From Achromobacter anxifer (GTDB taxonomy: Bacteria; Pseudomonadota; Gammaproteobacteria; Burkholderiales; Burkholderiaceae_B), in contig NZ_CAHLAR010000003.1 in NCBI RefSeq assembly GCF_903652925.1, forward strand, positions 62,001 to 126,000: DNA of 64,000 nt, given 5' to 3'. Below are positions 17,167 to 26,238 of the stretch, one piece after another (the first letter of the stretch is position 1; each line of letters starts with the position of its first letter). Both the position numbers and the translations under genes were made by a program. The notes under the pieces were generated by a model. The model was given only the letters and a program-made list of their open reading frames with translations, did no database searches and was not told the origin of the DNA.

Positions 17167-18411
17167 TCAGTTGGCGGGTTTGGCCGCCTGCAGGGCCTGC
17201 AGCGACTTCAGGCCGGCGCGGCCATCCGGCGGCAAGCCCAGCTCGCGCTGCGCCGATTGCAGGGCCTGCCGGGTGCGCGTACCGATCATGCCATCGGGTT
17301 CCCCGACCTCATAGCCGCGAGCAATCAGCAGGCGCTGCAATTCGCGCCGCTGCGCCCGCGACAAGCCCGGGTCATCGGTCGGCCAGGCTTGCGCCAGCGG
17401 ACCGCCGCCGCGCAGCCGGTCGGACAGGTGGGCAATGGCCAGCGCATAGCTTTCCGCCGCGTTATAGGAGTACAGCGCGTCGAAATTGCGCGTGATCAGG
17501 AAAGCGGGGCCGCCGCGGCCCGCCGGCAGCAGCAGGCCGGCCGGCGTGTCGCCCGCAGGCAAGGGCTGCCCGTCGGCGCGCGTCACGCCGCGTCCGGCCC
17601 AGTACGACATCGGGCGCTTGTTCTTGCGGCCCGCACCCGAGGTATCCAGGCCGGCGGGCAGGCGGACCTCGTAGCCCCAGTGCAGCGCGCTGTTCCAACC
17701 CGCGCGCTTGAGGAAGTTGGCGGTGGAAGCCAGCGCGTCCGGCACGCTGTCGACCAGGTCGCGGCGGCCATCGCCGTCGAAATCCACCGCCAGCCGCAGA
17801 TAAGTCGATGGCATGAACTGCGTCTGGCCGAAGGCGCCGGCCCAGGAGCCGACCAGGCGTTCGGGCGCGATGTGCTCGTCCTGGATGATCTTCAGGGTGG
17901 AGAAGAGTTCGCCGCGAAAATAAGCCTGGCGGCGTCCAAAGCAGGACAGCGTGGACAGCGACGTCAGCAAGGGCCTGCCGCCCAGCGTACGGCCGTAGTT
18001 GCTTTCCACGCCCCAGACCGCGGCGATGGTGGCCGGGTCCACGCCGTAGCGCGACGCCGCCCGCTCCAGGTCGGACTGCCAGCGCGCCATCCCCGCCTGG
18101 CCGTCCGCCACGCGCTCGTCATCGACCAGGCCCGCCATGTAATCCCAGATGGGCGTCTTGAATTCGGGCTGCGCGTCCAGCAGGCCGATCACGGCCATGT
18201 CCGGCGCCAGCCCGGCGGTGTGGGTGTCGAAGGTGGCGCCCGACACGCCGGCCTTGGTGGCCGGCGCGCGCAGCTGCGCAAGGCAGGCGGCGAACGCGTC
18301 GGCGGCCGAGGCCGCGGGCGCCAATGCAAAGAGCGCGGCGCCCGCGCATGCGGCCGCCAGCAGCGGCAAGCGGCGGGGCCGCGGCGAGTGGGTGAAAATG
18401 TCGATGCTCAT
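17167..18411 (-). CDS. Lytic murein transglycosylase, MltB family, with peptidoglycan-binding domain
   Basis: A 414-residue periplasmic enzyme that cleaves the MurNAc-GlcNAc bond of peptidoglycan non-hydrolytically. After a signal peptide ending near ASAADA, the SLT_2 domain spans about residues 45-330 and shows the catalytic Glu in VWGVESNYG and the family block GAFGQTQFMPSTYL. The last 65 residues (ELQRLLIARGYEVGEPDGMIG onwards) are a peptidoglycan-binding type 1 domain. No lipobox is seen, so unlike E. coli MltB the protein is probably soluble in the periplasm. It lies 9 bases downstream of the DUF455 gene on the same strand. Confidence 0.93.
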   Translation of the reverse strand: MSIDIFTHSPRPRRLPLLAAACAGAALFALAPAASAADAFAACLAQLRAPATKAGVSGATFDTHTAGLAPDMAVIGLLDAQPEFKTPIWDYMAGLVDDERVADGQAGMARWQSDLERAASRYGVDPATIAAVWGVESNYGRTLGGRPLLTSLSTLSCFGRRQAYFRGELFSTLKIIQDEHIAPERLVGSWAGAFGQTQFMPSTYLRLAVDFDGDGRRDLVDSVPDALASTANFLKRAGWNSALHWGYEVRLPAGLDTSGAGRKNKRPMSYWAGRGVTRADGQPLPAGDTPAGLLLPAGRGGPAFLITRNFDALYSYNAAESYALAIAHLSDRLRGGGPLAQAWPTDDPGLSRAQRRELQRLLIARGYEVGEPDGMIGTRTRQALQSAQRELGLPPDGRAGLKSLQALQAAKPAN

Positions 18412-18420
18412 GTTTTCCGT

Positions 18421-19242
18421 CTACCCGGCCTGCAGCGCGGCAAGCTCGGCGTCGTCGAATCCGGCGGCGCGGCGCGCCTCCAGGTTGAAAGGACCGCGCA
18501 GGCGGGGCGCATCGTGGCGCTGCGCCAGTTCGGCATAGCAGGCCACGGGATCCTTGCCCGCCTGCGCGCACAGATGCTTGTACCAATGGTTGCCGATGGC
18601 CACGTGGCCGATTTCATCGGCCAGGATGATGTCGACGATGGCGGCGCTTTCCGCGTCCCCTGCCCCCGCCAGCTTGGCGCGGATCGCGGGAGATGCATCG
18701 AGGCCGCGCGCCTCCAGCGTGCGCGGCACCAGCGCCAGGCGCGCCAGCAGATCCTGCTGCGTGCGCTGCGCCATGTCCCACAGGCCGTTGTGGGCGGGAA
18801 AGTCGCCGTAGGCATGGCCCATGGCCGCCAGGCGCTGCCTCAGCAGGTCGAAGTGGTAGGCTTCTTCGCGCGCCACGCGCAGCCAGTCGCGGTAGAAGGC
18901 TTCCGGCATGCCGGCAAAGCGCCAGATGATGTCCAGCGCCAGGTTGATCGCATTGAATTCGATGTGCGCCAGCGCGTGCAGCAGCGCCGCGCGCCCTTCC
19001 TGCGTGGCCATGGAGCGGTGCTTGACCTGGTCGGGCGCCACCAGCGGCGGCAGCGGCGGGCGGCCCGGCAGCTCGGCCACCGGCGCATACACCCTGCCGC
19101 AATCCAGCGCTGCGTCATCCGCGATGGCGCGCACCGCGGTCAGCTTGTCCTGCCAGGCGGTCGCGGCCAAGGCTGCCAGCGCCTGTCCACGCAGGCAATC
19201 CTGGCCTTGCCCGGCCGCGGCGGGGATCGTGTTGCTGTCCAT
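18421..19242 (-). CDS. DUF455 ferritin-like protein
   Basis: A 273-residue helical protein of the DUF455 family, a ferritin-like group. Candidate di-metal ligands are visible in HIEFNAINLALD, REEAYHFDLL and DEIGHVAIGNHW, which supply the spaced Glu and His residues of a four-helix carboxylate-bridged site. Biochemical function is unknown for this family. ATGs occur at 19248 and 19242; only the second has a GAG at usable distance (6 bases). An upstream GTG at 19317 would extend the protein without added conserved sequence. The gene diverges from the FemAB-like gene at 19340. Confidence 0.82.
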   Translation of the reverse strand: MDSNTIPAAAGQGQDCLRGQALAALAATAWQDKLTAVRAIADDAALDCGRVYAPVAELPGRPPLPPLVAPDQVKHRSMATQEGRAALLHALAHIEFNAINLALDIIWRFAGMPEAFYRDWLRVAREEAYHFDLLRQRLAAMGHAYGDFPAHNGLWDMAQRTQQDLLARLALVPRTLEARGLDASPAIRAKLAGAGDAESAAIVDIILADEIGHVAIGNHWYKHLCAQAGKDPVACYAELAQRHDAPRLRGPFNLEARRAAGFDDAELAALQAG

Positions 19243-19339
19243 ACTCATCTCTATGCGGGGCGGACCCGCCGCCCCGAAATCCCTTGAAGGCGCAGCGGCC
19301 ACAGGCTCCGCGCGCACACGGAGACTTTATCATTCACCC

Positions 19340-20476
19340 ATGGATTCCCTGCGCCTCACCATAGAGACCGACCTGTCCCGCATCGATGCCCAGCAATGGG
19401 ATGCGTTGGCGGGCGACCAGCCTTTTCTACGCCACGCCTTCCTGCGCGCGCTGCATGAAACGGGTTGCGCCGCGCCGGCGACCGGATGGTCGCCGCATTA
19501 CCTGGCGCTATGGCGCGACGGCGCGCTGACTGCCGCCACGCCGCTCTACCTGAAATCGCATTCGCGCGGCGAGTACGTGTTCGATTACGCCTGGGCCGAC
19601 GCCTTTCAGCGCCATGGGATGCGTTACTACCCCAAGCTGCTGTCGGCCATCCCTTTCACGCCCGTGACCGGCCCCAGGCTGCTGGCCGGCAACGACGAGG
19701 ACCGCGCCACCCTGGTGCGCGGCCTGGTCGCATTCGCCGAAGAGATTCAAGTCTCGTCTCTGCATCTGCTGTTCCCCTCTGACGCCGACATGCGCGCGCT
19801 GCGCGAGGCCGGCTTCATGATCCGTGAAAGCGTGCAGTTCCACTGGACCAATGCGGGCTACGCGGACTTCGACGCCTTTCTGGCCACGATGAGCCACGAC
19901 AAGCGCAAGAAGATCCGCCAGGACCGCAAGAAGGTCGCCGCCGCGGGGTTGAGCTACCGCTGGCTACGCGGCGCCGAGATCGGCGCGGCCGAACTGGATT
20001 TCTTCCATGAATGCTATTGCCACACCTATTTCAGCCACGGCAATCCGCCCTACCTGAACCGCGAATTCTTCCAGCGCGCGTACCGCGAACAGCCCGAAGC
20101 CTTCGTGCTGATCCTGGCTGAGCGCGACGGCCGGCCAGTCGCGGCCGCGCTCAACCTGGCGGGCGGCGACGCACTCTACGGCCGCTATTGGGGCGCCACG
20201 GAATACGTGCCGGGGCTGCACTTCGAAACCTGCTACATGCAGTCCATCGCCTATTGCATCGCCCACGGCATCGCCCGCTTCGAGGGTGGCGCGCAAGGCG
20301 AACACAAGATGGCGCGCGGGCTGCTGCCCACGCCTACCTGGTCGGCGCACTGGGTCGCGCACCCCGGCTTCGCGGACGCGATCCAGAACTTCCTGGACGA
20401 GGAAACGGCGGCGGTGACGGACTACCTGGGAGAGCTGGAAACGCACTCGCCGTTCAAGCGGCCGCGGGAAGACTGA
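19340..20476 (+). CDS. FemAB-like / DUF482 GNAT-fold protein
   Basis: A 378-residue cytosolic protein of the PF04339 type, with tandem acetyltransferase folds related to FemAB aminoacyl-transferases. The block HDKRKKIRQDRKKVAAAGL is the strongly conserved basic segment. RYWGATEYVPGLHFETCYMQ and RFEGGAQGEHKMARGL form the second conserved part. The family has no settled substrate; peptidoglycan-related transfer has been suggested from the fold only. The ATG at 19340 was chosen because all conserved sequence starts here, although the frame stays open upstream. The gene is convergent with the DUF1854 gene, 45 bases away. Confidence 0.85.
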   Translation: MDSLRLTIETDLSRIDAQQWDALAGDQPFLRHAFLRALHETGCAAPATGWSPHYLALWRDGALTAATPLYLKSHSRGEYVFDYAWADAFQRHGMRYYPKLLSAIPFTPVTGPRLLAGNDEDRATLVRGLVAFAEEIQVSSLHLLFPSDADMRALREAGFMIRESVQFHWTNAGYADFDAFLATMSHDKRKKIRQDRKKVAAAGLSYRWLRGAEIGAAELDFFHECYCHTYFSHGNPPYLNREFFQRAYREQPEAFVLILAERDGRPVAAALNLAGGDALYGRYWGATEYVPGLHFETCYMQSIAYCIAHGIARFEGGAQGEHKMARGLLPTPTWSAHWVAHPGFADAIQNFLDEETAAVTDYLGELETHSPFKRPRED

Positions 20477-20521
20477 GGCCCACAGCCTGTCCGCGCAGGA
20501 ACAGGCTTGCGGGTGCAGGTG

Positions 20522-20992
20522 TTAGAGGAAGCGGTCCAGCAGCTTGCGGCTGTGCTTGTCCAGCGCCTGGATGTCGCGCACCAGGTAGAAGATGCCGTGG
20601 CTGTCGGCGATCAGCAGCGTCTGCGGGCTGAGGCGGCGGATGTCCTCTTCGCCGCGCAGCGTGAACGAGGTGGGGCCGCGGTCGGTCTCGACCTGCCAGG
20701 TGCTGGGCGTGGCGAAGGTCGAGACGCTGGCCAGCTTGCGGATCTCGGGCATGAATTCCCGGCTCGCCAGTTCTTCCTCGATCAGGGCGCGCTGCGGAGC
20801 AGGCACATCGGCCAGATGTTCGATCCAGACCAGTTCGTGGCCGTCGACCGTCACCAGCGACAGGCCCCGGCCCGGCTCGCTGATGGGAAAGGCGCGCACG
20901 GGCAGCACCCCTTCGTGCGTTGCGCCATCGGCGGATTGGAACTCCAGACGCCCGAAGGCGTTGCGGCGCAGCTGAAAAGACGGCAAGGTCAT
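20522..20992 (-). CDS. DUF1854 protein, cyanophycin-cluster companion
   Basis: A 156-residue soluble protein of the DUF1854 family, recognised mainly from its length, its central block REFMPEIRKLASVSTFATPSTW and its partnership with the upstream ABC gene. Family members recur beside cyanophycin synthetases in betaproteobacteria, but no activity is known. It starts 21 bases after the ABC transporter stop and is probably co-transcribed with it. There are no membrane segments or signal peptide, so a cytosolic accessory role for the exporter is the simplest reading. Confidence 0.8.
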   Translation of the reverse strand: MTLPSFQLRRNAFGRLEFQSADGATHEGVLPVRAFPISEPGRGLSLVTVDGHELVWIEHLADVPAPQRALIEEELASREFMPEIRKLASVSTFATPSTWQVETDRGPTSFTLRGEEDIRRLSPQTLLIADSHGIFYLVRDIQALDKHSRKLLDRFL

Positions 20993-21013
20993 GACGATAA
21001 TTCCGGTTCCGCG

Positions 21014-23299
21014 TCAGGCCACGGCGGCCATGTCTTCGCTGCCCGACGCCTGCGCGTCGGCCTCGGCCTGGCGCGCCTGCGCCTGGTACAGGCGGTAGTA
21101 GGCGCCTTCCCGGGCCATCAGTTCCTCGTGCGGCCCCTGCTCCACGATCTGGCCGCGGTCCAGCACCACCAGGCGGTCCGCCTTGCGCAAGGTGCTCAGG
21201 CGGTGGGCGATGGCGATCGTGGTGCGGCCGCGCACCAGATTGTCCAGCGCCTTCTGGATTTCCTTTTCAGTGGTGGTGTCCACCGACGAGGTGGCCTCGT
21301 CCAGGATCAGGATGCGCGGATCGATCAGCAGCGCGCGCGCGATCGAGATGCGCTGGCGTTCGCCGCCGGACAATGCCTGGCCACGTTCGCCGACCAGGGA
21401 GTCATAGCCGTGCGGCAGCCGCAGGATGAATTCGTGCGCATGCGCGGCGCGCGCGGCGGCCACGATCTCGTCGCGGGTGGCGTCCGGCTTGCCGTAGGCA
21501 ATGTTCTCGGCGATGGTGCCAAAGAACAGGAACGGCTCCTGCAGCACCAGGCCGATGTTGCGCCGGTAGTCCGCCACGCGCACCGAGCGGATGTCGGCGC
21601 CGTCCACCAGCACCGCGCCCTCGGACACATCGTAGAAGCGACAGATCAAGTTGATCAGCGTGCTCTTGCCCGAACCGCTGTGGCCCACCAGCCCGATCAT
21701 TTCTCCCGGGGCGATGGTCAGGTTCAGCCCGCGGATGACCTGCCGGTTGCCGTAGCGGAAGCCCACGTCGCGCAATTCGATGCGGCCGTTGATGTGCGGC
21801 AGCTTGACCGGATTCTGCGGCTCCGGCACGCTGGACACATGGTCCAGGATGTCGAAGATGCGCTTGGCGCCGGCGGCCGCTTTTTGCGTCACCGACACGA
21901 TACGGCTCATCGAATCCAGGCGCATGTAGAAGCGCCCGATGTACGCCAGGAAGGCGGCCAGCACGCCCACGGTGATCTGCTTCTGCGACACCTGCCAGAT
22001 GCCGAAGATCCACACCACCAGCAGGCCGACCTCGGTCAGCAGCGTGACGGTGGGCGAAAACAGCGACCAGGTGGTATTGACGCGGTCGTTGACTTCCAGG
22101 TTGCGGTTGTTGGCTTCGCGGAAACGCGCCACTTCGCGCTTTTCCTGCGCGAAAGCCTTGACCACGCGGATGCCCGGGATGGTGTCGGCCAGGACGTTGG
22201 TGATTTCCGACCAGATGCGGTCGACCTTTTCGAAGCCATGGCGCAGGCGGTCGCGCACGGCATGGATCATCCAGATGATGAACGGCAGCGGCACCAGCGT
22301 GACCAGCGCCAGCCACGGGTTGATGGACACCAGGATGACCGCGGTCATGCAGATCATCAGGATGTCGTTGGCAAAGTCCAGCAAGTGCAGCGACAGGAAC
22401 ACACAGATGCGGTCGGTTTCGCTGCCGATGCGCGAGATCAGGTCGCCCGTGCGCTTGCCGCCGAAATATTCCAGCGACAGCTGCTGCAGGTGCTCATAGG
22501 TGGTGGTGCGCAGGTCCGCGCCGATGCGCTCGCTGACCCAGGCCAGGATGTAGGTCCGGGCCCAGCCCAGGCCCCAGGCCAGGAAGGCAGAGGCCAGCAG
22601 TCCGCCCAGATAAAGGCGGACCTTGTCGTAATCGATGGGCGCGCCGTTCTGGAACGGAATCAGCACGTCGTCCATCAGCGGCATGGTCAGATACGGCGGC
22701 ACCAGGGTGGCAGCCGTACCCAGCAGGGTCAATACGAAACCCGCCAGCAGCGGCCCGCGGTAGGGCCGGGCGAAGCGCCACAGGCGCAGCAGCGCCCAAG
22801 TGGTGGATGGCGCCGCCTGTTCCTGGTTGCAGGTCGGGCATTCTTCCTCGCCCGCCGGAATGACGTTATTACAGACGGTGCAGGTGCGCTCCGCCAGTTC
22901 CTCGTTCTGATGGCCGGACAAACGGATGGCCTGCTGGGTCTCGAACTGCGCCAGCAGCCGCAGCGCGGCCGGATTGCGGGCCAGCGTGAAGCGCCAGATT
23001 CCCAGGCGGGCCGTGTCGTCGTGCAGTTCCAGCACCGCGGCGCCCGCGTGGTCGGCAAGGTTCAGCTTTAATTGGGGGCCATATGCCCAGGATTCCCAGC
23101 GCGGCTCGTCGGGGTGGCGGGCCAGCAGCCGTCGGTCGGTGGCGGCGATCAGCCCCGGACGGAACTTCAAGCGCTGATCCAGGTCTATTTCAACCCAGGC
23201 CAATAAGGTTTCGCCGTCCGCCAGTTCGGCGCTGATTGCATCACGCCAGCGGGCAGGAAAGGCTTCGGCAAGGCCGGAAAGCAGGTTTGGTTTTTTCAT
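21014..23299 (-). CDS. ABC exporter with N-terminal PH-like domain and zinc ribbon, cyanophycin-associated
   Basis: A 761-residue fused ABC exporter half-transporter. Residues 1-125 form a soluble region with a PH/GRAM-like block (GLIAATDRRLL). A zinc-ribbon follows with C140-x2-C143-x10-C154-x2-C157. Six membrane helices lie at about 170-460, and the nucleotide-binding domain follows with Walker A GHSGSGKST, signature LSGGERQRIS and Walker B ILILDEATSS. The core is normal for MsbA/LmrA-type exporters, but the 160-residue leader is extra. The gene is divergent from cphA across 262 bases and followed by DUF1854. Transport cargo is unknown. The regular link of this pair with cyanophycin synthetases suggests handling of a polymer-related peptide or amino acid; that is inference. 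Confidence 0.85.
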   Translation of the reverse strand: MKKPNLLSGLAEAFPARWRDAISAELADGETLLAWVEIDLDQRLKFRPGLIAATDRRLLARHPDEPRWESWAYGPQLKLNLADHAGAAVLELHDDTARLGIWRFTLARNPAALRLLAQFETQQAIRLSGHQNEELAERTCTVCNNVIPAGEEECPTCNQEQAAPSTTWALLRLWRFARPYRGPLLAGFVLTLLGTAATLVPPYLTMPLMDDVLIPFQNGAPIDYDKVRLYLGGLLASAFLAWGLGWARTYILAWVSERIGADLRTTTYEHLQQLSLEYFGGKRTGDLISRIGSETDRICVFLSLHLLDFANDILMICMTAVILVSINPWLALVTLVPLPFIIWMIHAVRDRLRHGFEKVDRIWSEITNVLADTIPGIRVVKAFAQEKREVARFREANNRNLEVNDRVNTTWSLFSPTVTLLTEVGLLVVWIFGIWQVSQKQITVGVLAAFLAYIGRFYMRLDSMSRIVSVTQKAAAGAKRIFDILDHVSSVPEPQNPVKLPHINGRIELRDVGFRYGNRQVIRGLNLTIAPGEMIGLVGHSGSGKSTLINLICRFYDVSEGAVLVDGADIRSVRVADYRRNIGLVLQEPFLFFGTIAENIAYGKPDATRDEIVAAARAAHAHEFILRLPHGYDSLVGERGQALSGGERQRISIARALLIDPRILILDEATSSVDTTTEKEIQKALDNLVRGRTTIAIAHRLSTLRKADRLVVLDRGQIVEQGPHEELMAREGAYYRLYQAQARQAEADAQASGSEDMAAVA

Positions 23300-23561
23300 T
23301 GGAACGCATACCGGGCCAGAACTCTGCCCTACTAGGCGGCAACCGGTTCGCTGCCTGGACTGGCGGCAAACGTGTCCCTTCCTTACAACATAACGATTTC
23401 ACGCCTTGAAGGCGTCGTATAGTAGCAGCCGATTTTTCTAATTAGGAATATCTGGGATCCCCCACTCGTTGGCATTATTCTAAAGGCGCAACCCCAATAA
23501 ATTCGCGGTCTTGCATAGGGGCGTCCGCGCGTGCCAACCTGCTTCTCTCGTAAATTAAAAC
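23300..23561. promoter_or_regulatory. Divergent promoter region of the cyanophycin cluster
   Basis: 262 bases between the divergent ABC transporter and the first cphA. The stretch 23380-23560 is clearly AT-richer than the flanking genes, as expected for two promoters. I could not fix a convincing -35/-10 pair or operator by eye. Confidence 0.4.
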
Positions 23562-26177
23562 ATGAAAAAGAAAGACATTGAATTTCTCGATGTCGTGGCT
23601 TTGCGCGGCCCGAACATTTGGACGTATCGCCCGGTACTCGAAGCGTGGGTGGATATTGGCGAACTGGAGGACTACCCTTCCAATACCATTCCCGGCTTCT
23701 ACGAACGCCTGACCGAATGGCTGCCCTCGCTGATCGAGCACCGCTGCAGCCCGGGGGTTCGCGGCGGCTTCCTGTCGCGCGTGAAGGAAGGCACCTGGCC
23801 CGGCCACATTCTTGAACATGTCACCCTGGAATTGCAGAACCTGGCCGGCTTGCGCGGCGGTTTCGGCAAGGCCCGGGAAACGTCGACGCGCGGCGTCTAC
23901 AAGGTCGTCGTGCGCGCCTGGCAGGAGCAGGTCACCCGCGCCGCCCTGAACGAGGCCCGCGACCTGGTCATGGCCGCCATCGAGGACCGTCCGTTCGACG
24001 TGCCCGCCGCCATCGCCAAGCTGCGCAGCCTGATTGACAAGCATTGCCTCGGCCCCAGCACCGCCTGCATCGTGGATGCCGCCGACGACCGCGACATCCC
24101 CTACATCCGCCTGTTCGAGGGCAACCTCGTGCAGTTCGGCTACGGTTCGGCCCAGCGCCGCATCTGGACCGCCGAAACCGACCGCACCAGCGCCATCGCC
24201 GAAGGCATTTCGCGCGACAAGGACCTGACCAAGGAGCTGCTTTCGACCTGCGGCGTGCCCGTGCCGGAAGGCCGCCTGGTACGCAGCGAGGACGACGCCT
24301 GGGAAGCGGCCGAGGACATCGGCCTGCCGGTGGTCGTGAAACCCTATGACGGCAACCACGGCCGCGGCGTGTTCACCAACCTGACGACCCGCGAGGAAGT
24401 CGTGTCGGCCTATCGCGTGGCCGTGGACGAAGGCAGCGGCGTGATCGTCGAGCGCTTCGTGCTGGGCAACGAGCACCGCTTGCTCGTCGTCGGCGACCGC
24501 ATGGTGGCCGCCGCCGCTGGCGAGCCGGCCTGGGTGACGGGCGACGGCAAGTCCACCATCACCGAACTGATCGACAACCAGATCAACACCGACCCGCGCC
24601 GCGGCCGCACCGAAAACCATCCGCTGAATCCGGTGCGCCTGGATTCCGCCGCGCGGCTGGAAATCGCGCGCCAGGGCCTGTCGGAAGACAGCGTGCCGCC
24701 CGAAGGCCAGCGCGTGCTGGTGCAACGCAGCGGCAACGTCGCCTTCGACGTGACCGACCGCGTGCATCCCAGCATCGCCGCCACCGTGACCCTGGCCGCG
24801 CGCATCGTGGGCCTGGACATCGCCGGCGTGGACCTGGTGGCCGAGGACATTTCCCGCCCGCTGGAAGAGCAGCGCGGCGCCATCGTCGAAGTCAATGCCG
24901 GCCCCGGCCTGCTGATGCACCTGAAGCCGGCCGACGGCACCCCGCGCCCGGTAGGCCGCGCCATCGTTGACCACCTGTTCCCCGAAGGCGACGCGGGCCG
25001 CATCCCCATCGTGGGCGTCACCGGCACCAACGGCAAGACCGTGGTCGCGCGCCTGGTGGCCCGCTTGCTGAGCCTGTCCGGCAAGCGTACCGGCCTGGCC
25101 TGCAGCGAAGGCCTCTACCTGGACCGCCGCCAGGTGCAAAAGGGCGACCGCGCCGACTTCGCCTCGGGCACGCGCCTGCTGATGAACCGCAACCTGGACG
25201 CAGCCGTCATCGAGAACGACAGCGGCGTGATCCTGGGCCAAGGCCTGGCCTACGACCGCTGCCAGGTTGGCGTGGTCACCAACATCGACGACGCCGACCA
25301 TCTCGGCGACTTCGACATCAACGAAACGGAACGCATGTTCAACGTGTTCCGCACGCAGGTGGACGTGGTGCTGCCCAGCGGCGCCGCCGTGCTGAACGCG
25401 CGCGACCCGCGCGTGGTGGAAATGGCCGAGCTGTGCGACGGCGCGGTCATCTTCTTCGGCATCGATCCGGCCCTGCCCGCGATCACCGCGCATCTGCAGC
25501 AGGACGGCCGCGCCGTGTTCGTGCGCGACGGCAGCATCGTGCTGGCGCAAGGCGCCCGCGAGGAACGCCTGGCCGCCGTGGCCGCGATCCCGCTGACGCA
25601 CGGCGGACGCGTGGCCTTCCAGGTCGAGAACGTGCTGGCCGCGGTGGGCTCCGCCTGGGCGCTGGACATCCCCGTGGAGCTGATCCGCGCCGGCATCGAG
25701 ACCTTCGACATCGACCAGGCCGACGCGCCCTGGCAGTTCACGCTGTTCGAGCGCAACGGCAGCACCGTGGTGGTGGACGACGTGCACAACGCCTCGGCGC
25801 TGCGCCCCCTGATCGCCGCCATCGACCAGTTCCCGTCGACCACGCGCGCCGCCGTCTACTCGGCCGGCGCCGACCGCCGCGACGCGGACCTGATCGAACA
25901 GGGCAAGCTGCTGGGCGACGCCTTCGACCGCGTGGTGCTCTACGACGACCTGACCGTGCGCAGCAAGCGCCCCGAAGGCGAGGCGCGCGCGCTGCTGCGC
26001 CAGGGCCTGGCGCAAGGCTCCCGCGTCAAGGACATCCAGGACGAGCCCGACCACGGCAAGGCCATCCAGAGCCAGCTCGACAGCATCGCCGCCGGCGACT
26101 TCGTCCTGCTGCAATCCGACGAAGCCTTCTCCGGCCCCACCATCGATCTGGTCCGCCGCTGGATCCAGCAATACTGA
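23562..26177 (+). CDS. cphA: Cyanophycin synthetase paralogue 1 (intact N domain and ATP-grasp, altered Mur-ligase site)
   Basis: An 871-residue protein with the full CphA order: N domain (1-160), ATP-grasp domain (about 215-470) and Mur-ligase-like domain (about 480-870). CphA makes multi-L-Arg-poly-L-Asp: the ATP-grasp domain adds Asp to the backbone and the Mur-ligase domain adds Arg to each side chain. The N domain here keeps H82-x2-E85-H86, which matches the metallopeptidase-type site described for cyanobacterial CphA. The ATP-grasp block KPYDGNHGRG (from residue 260) is canonical. The Mur P-loop reads GTNGKTVV (from 488), with VV for the usual TT, and the usual DYxHNP block reads DDVHNAS. 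This copy may therefore be competent mainly for Asp addition and primer generation. It is followed after 61 bases by a second paralogue. Confidence 0.88.
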   Translation: MKKKDIEFLDVVALRGPNIWTYRPVLEAWVDIGELEDYPSNTIPGFYERLTEWLPSLIEHRCSPGVRGGFLSRVKEGTWPGHILEHVTLELQNLAGLRGGFGKARETSTRGVYKVVVRAWQEQVTRAALNEARDLVMAAIEDRPFDVPAAIAKLRSLIDKHCLGPSTACIVDAADDRDIPYIRLFEGNLVQFGYGSAQRRIWTAETDRTSAIAEGISRDKDLTKELLSTCGVPVPEGRLVRSEDDAWEAAEDIGLPVVVKPYDGNHGRGVFTNLTTREEVVSAYRVAVDEGSGVIVERFVLGNEHRLLVVGDRMVAAAAGEPAWVTGDGKSTITELIDNQINTDPRRGRTENHPLNPVRLDSAARLEIARQGLSEDSVPPEGQRVLVQRSGNVAFDVTDRVHPSIAATVTLAARIVGLDIAGVDLVAEDISRPLEEQRGAIVEVNAGPGLLMHLKPADGTPRPVGRAIVDHLFPEGDAGRIPIVGVTGTNGKTVVARLVARLLSLSGKRTGLACSEGLYLDRRQVQKGDRADFASGTRLLMNRNLDAAVIENDSGVILGQGLAYDRCQVGVVTNIDDADHLGDFDINETERMFNVFRTQVDVVLPSGAAVLNARDPRVVEMAELCDGAVIFFGIDPALPAITAHLQQDGRAVFVRDGSIVLAQGAREERLAAVAAIPLTHGGRVAFQVENVLAAVGSAWALDIPVELIRAGIETFDIDQADAPWQFTLFERNGSTVVVDDVHNASALRPLIAAIDQFPSTTRAAVYSAGADRRDADLIEQGKLLGDAFDRVVLYDDLTVRSKRPEGEARALLRQGLAQGSRVKDIQDEPDHGKAIQSQLDSIAAGDFVLLQSDEAFSGPTIDLVRRWIQQY

Positions 26178-26186
26178 CAATATCTG

Positions 26187-26215
26187 CGCGCGCCCTCGCC
26201 CAGGCGGGGCGCGCG
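26187..26215 (+). other. GC-rich hairpin between the two cphA genes
   Basis: CGCGCGCCC (26187-26195) and GGGCGCGCG (26207-26215) form a perfect 9-base stem with an 11-base loop, starting 9 bases after the first cphA stop. No T-run follows, so it is more likely an mRNA-stabilising or processing hairpin, or a partial attenuator, than a full terminator. Confidence 0.45.
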
Positions 26216-26238
26216 TGAGCTAGACAGGAATCCCTGCC

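Noticed and set aside
23475-26180. Open minus-strand frame of about 900 codons opposite the first cphA
   Set aside because: Antisense shadow of a GC-rich gene; composition is Arg/Gln/Ala/His-rich without any family motif, and the plus strand has unmistakable CphA domains.
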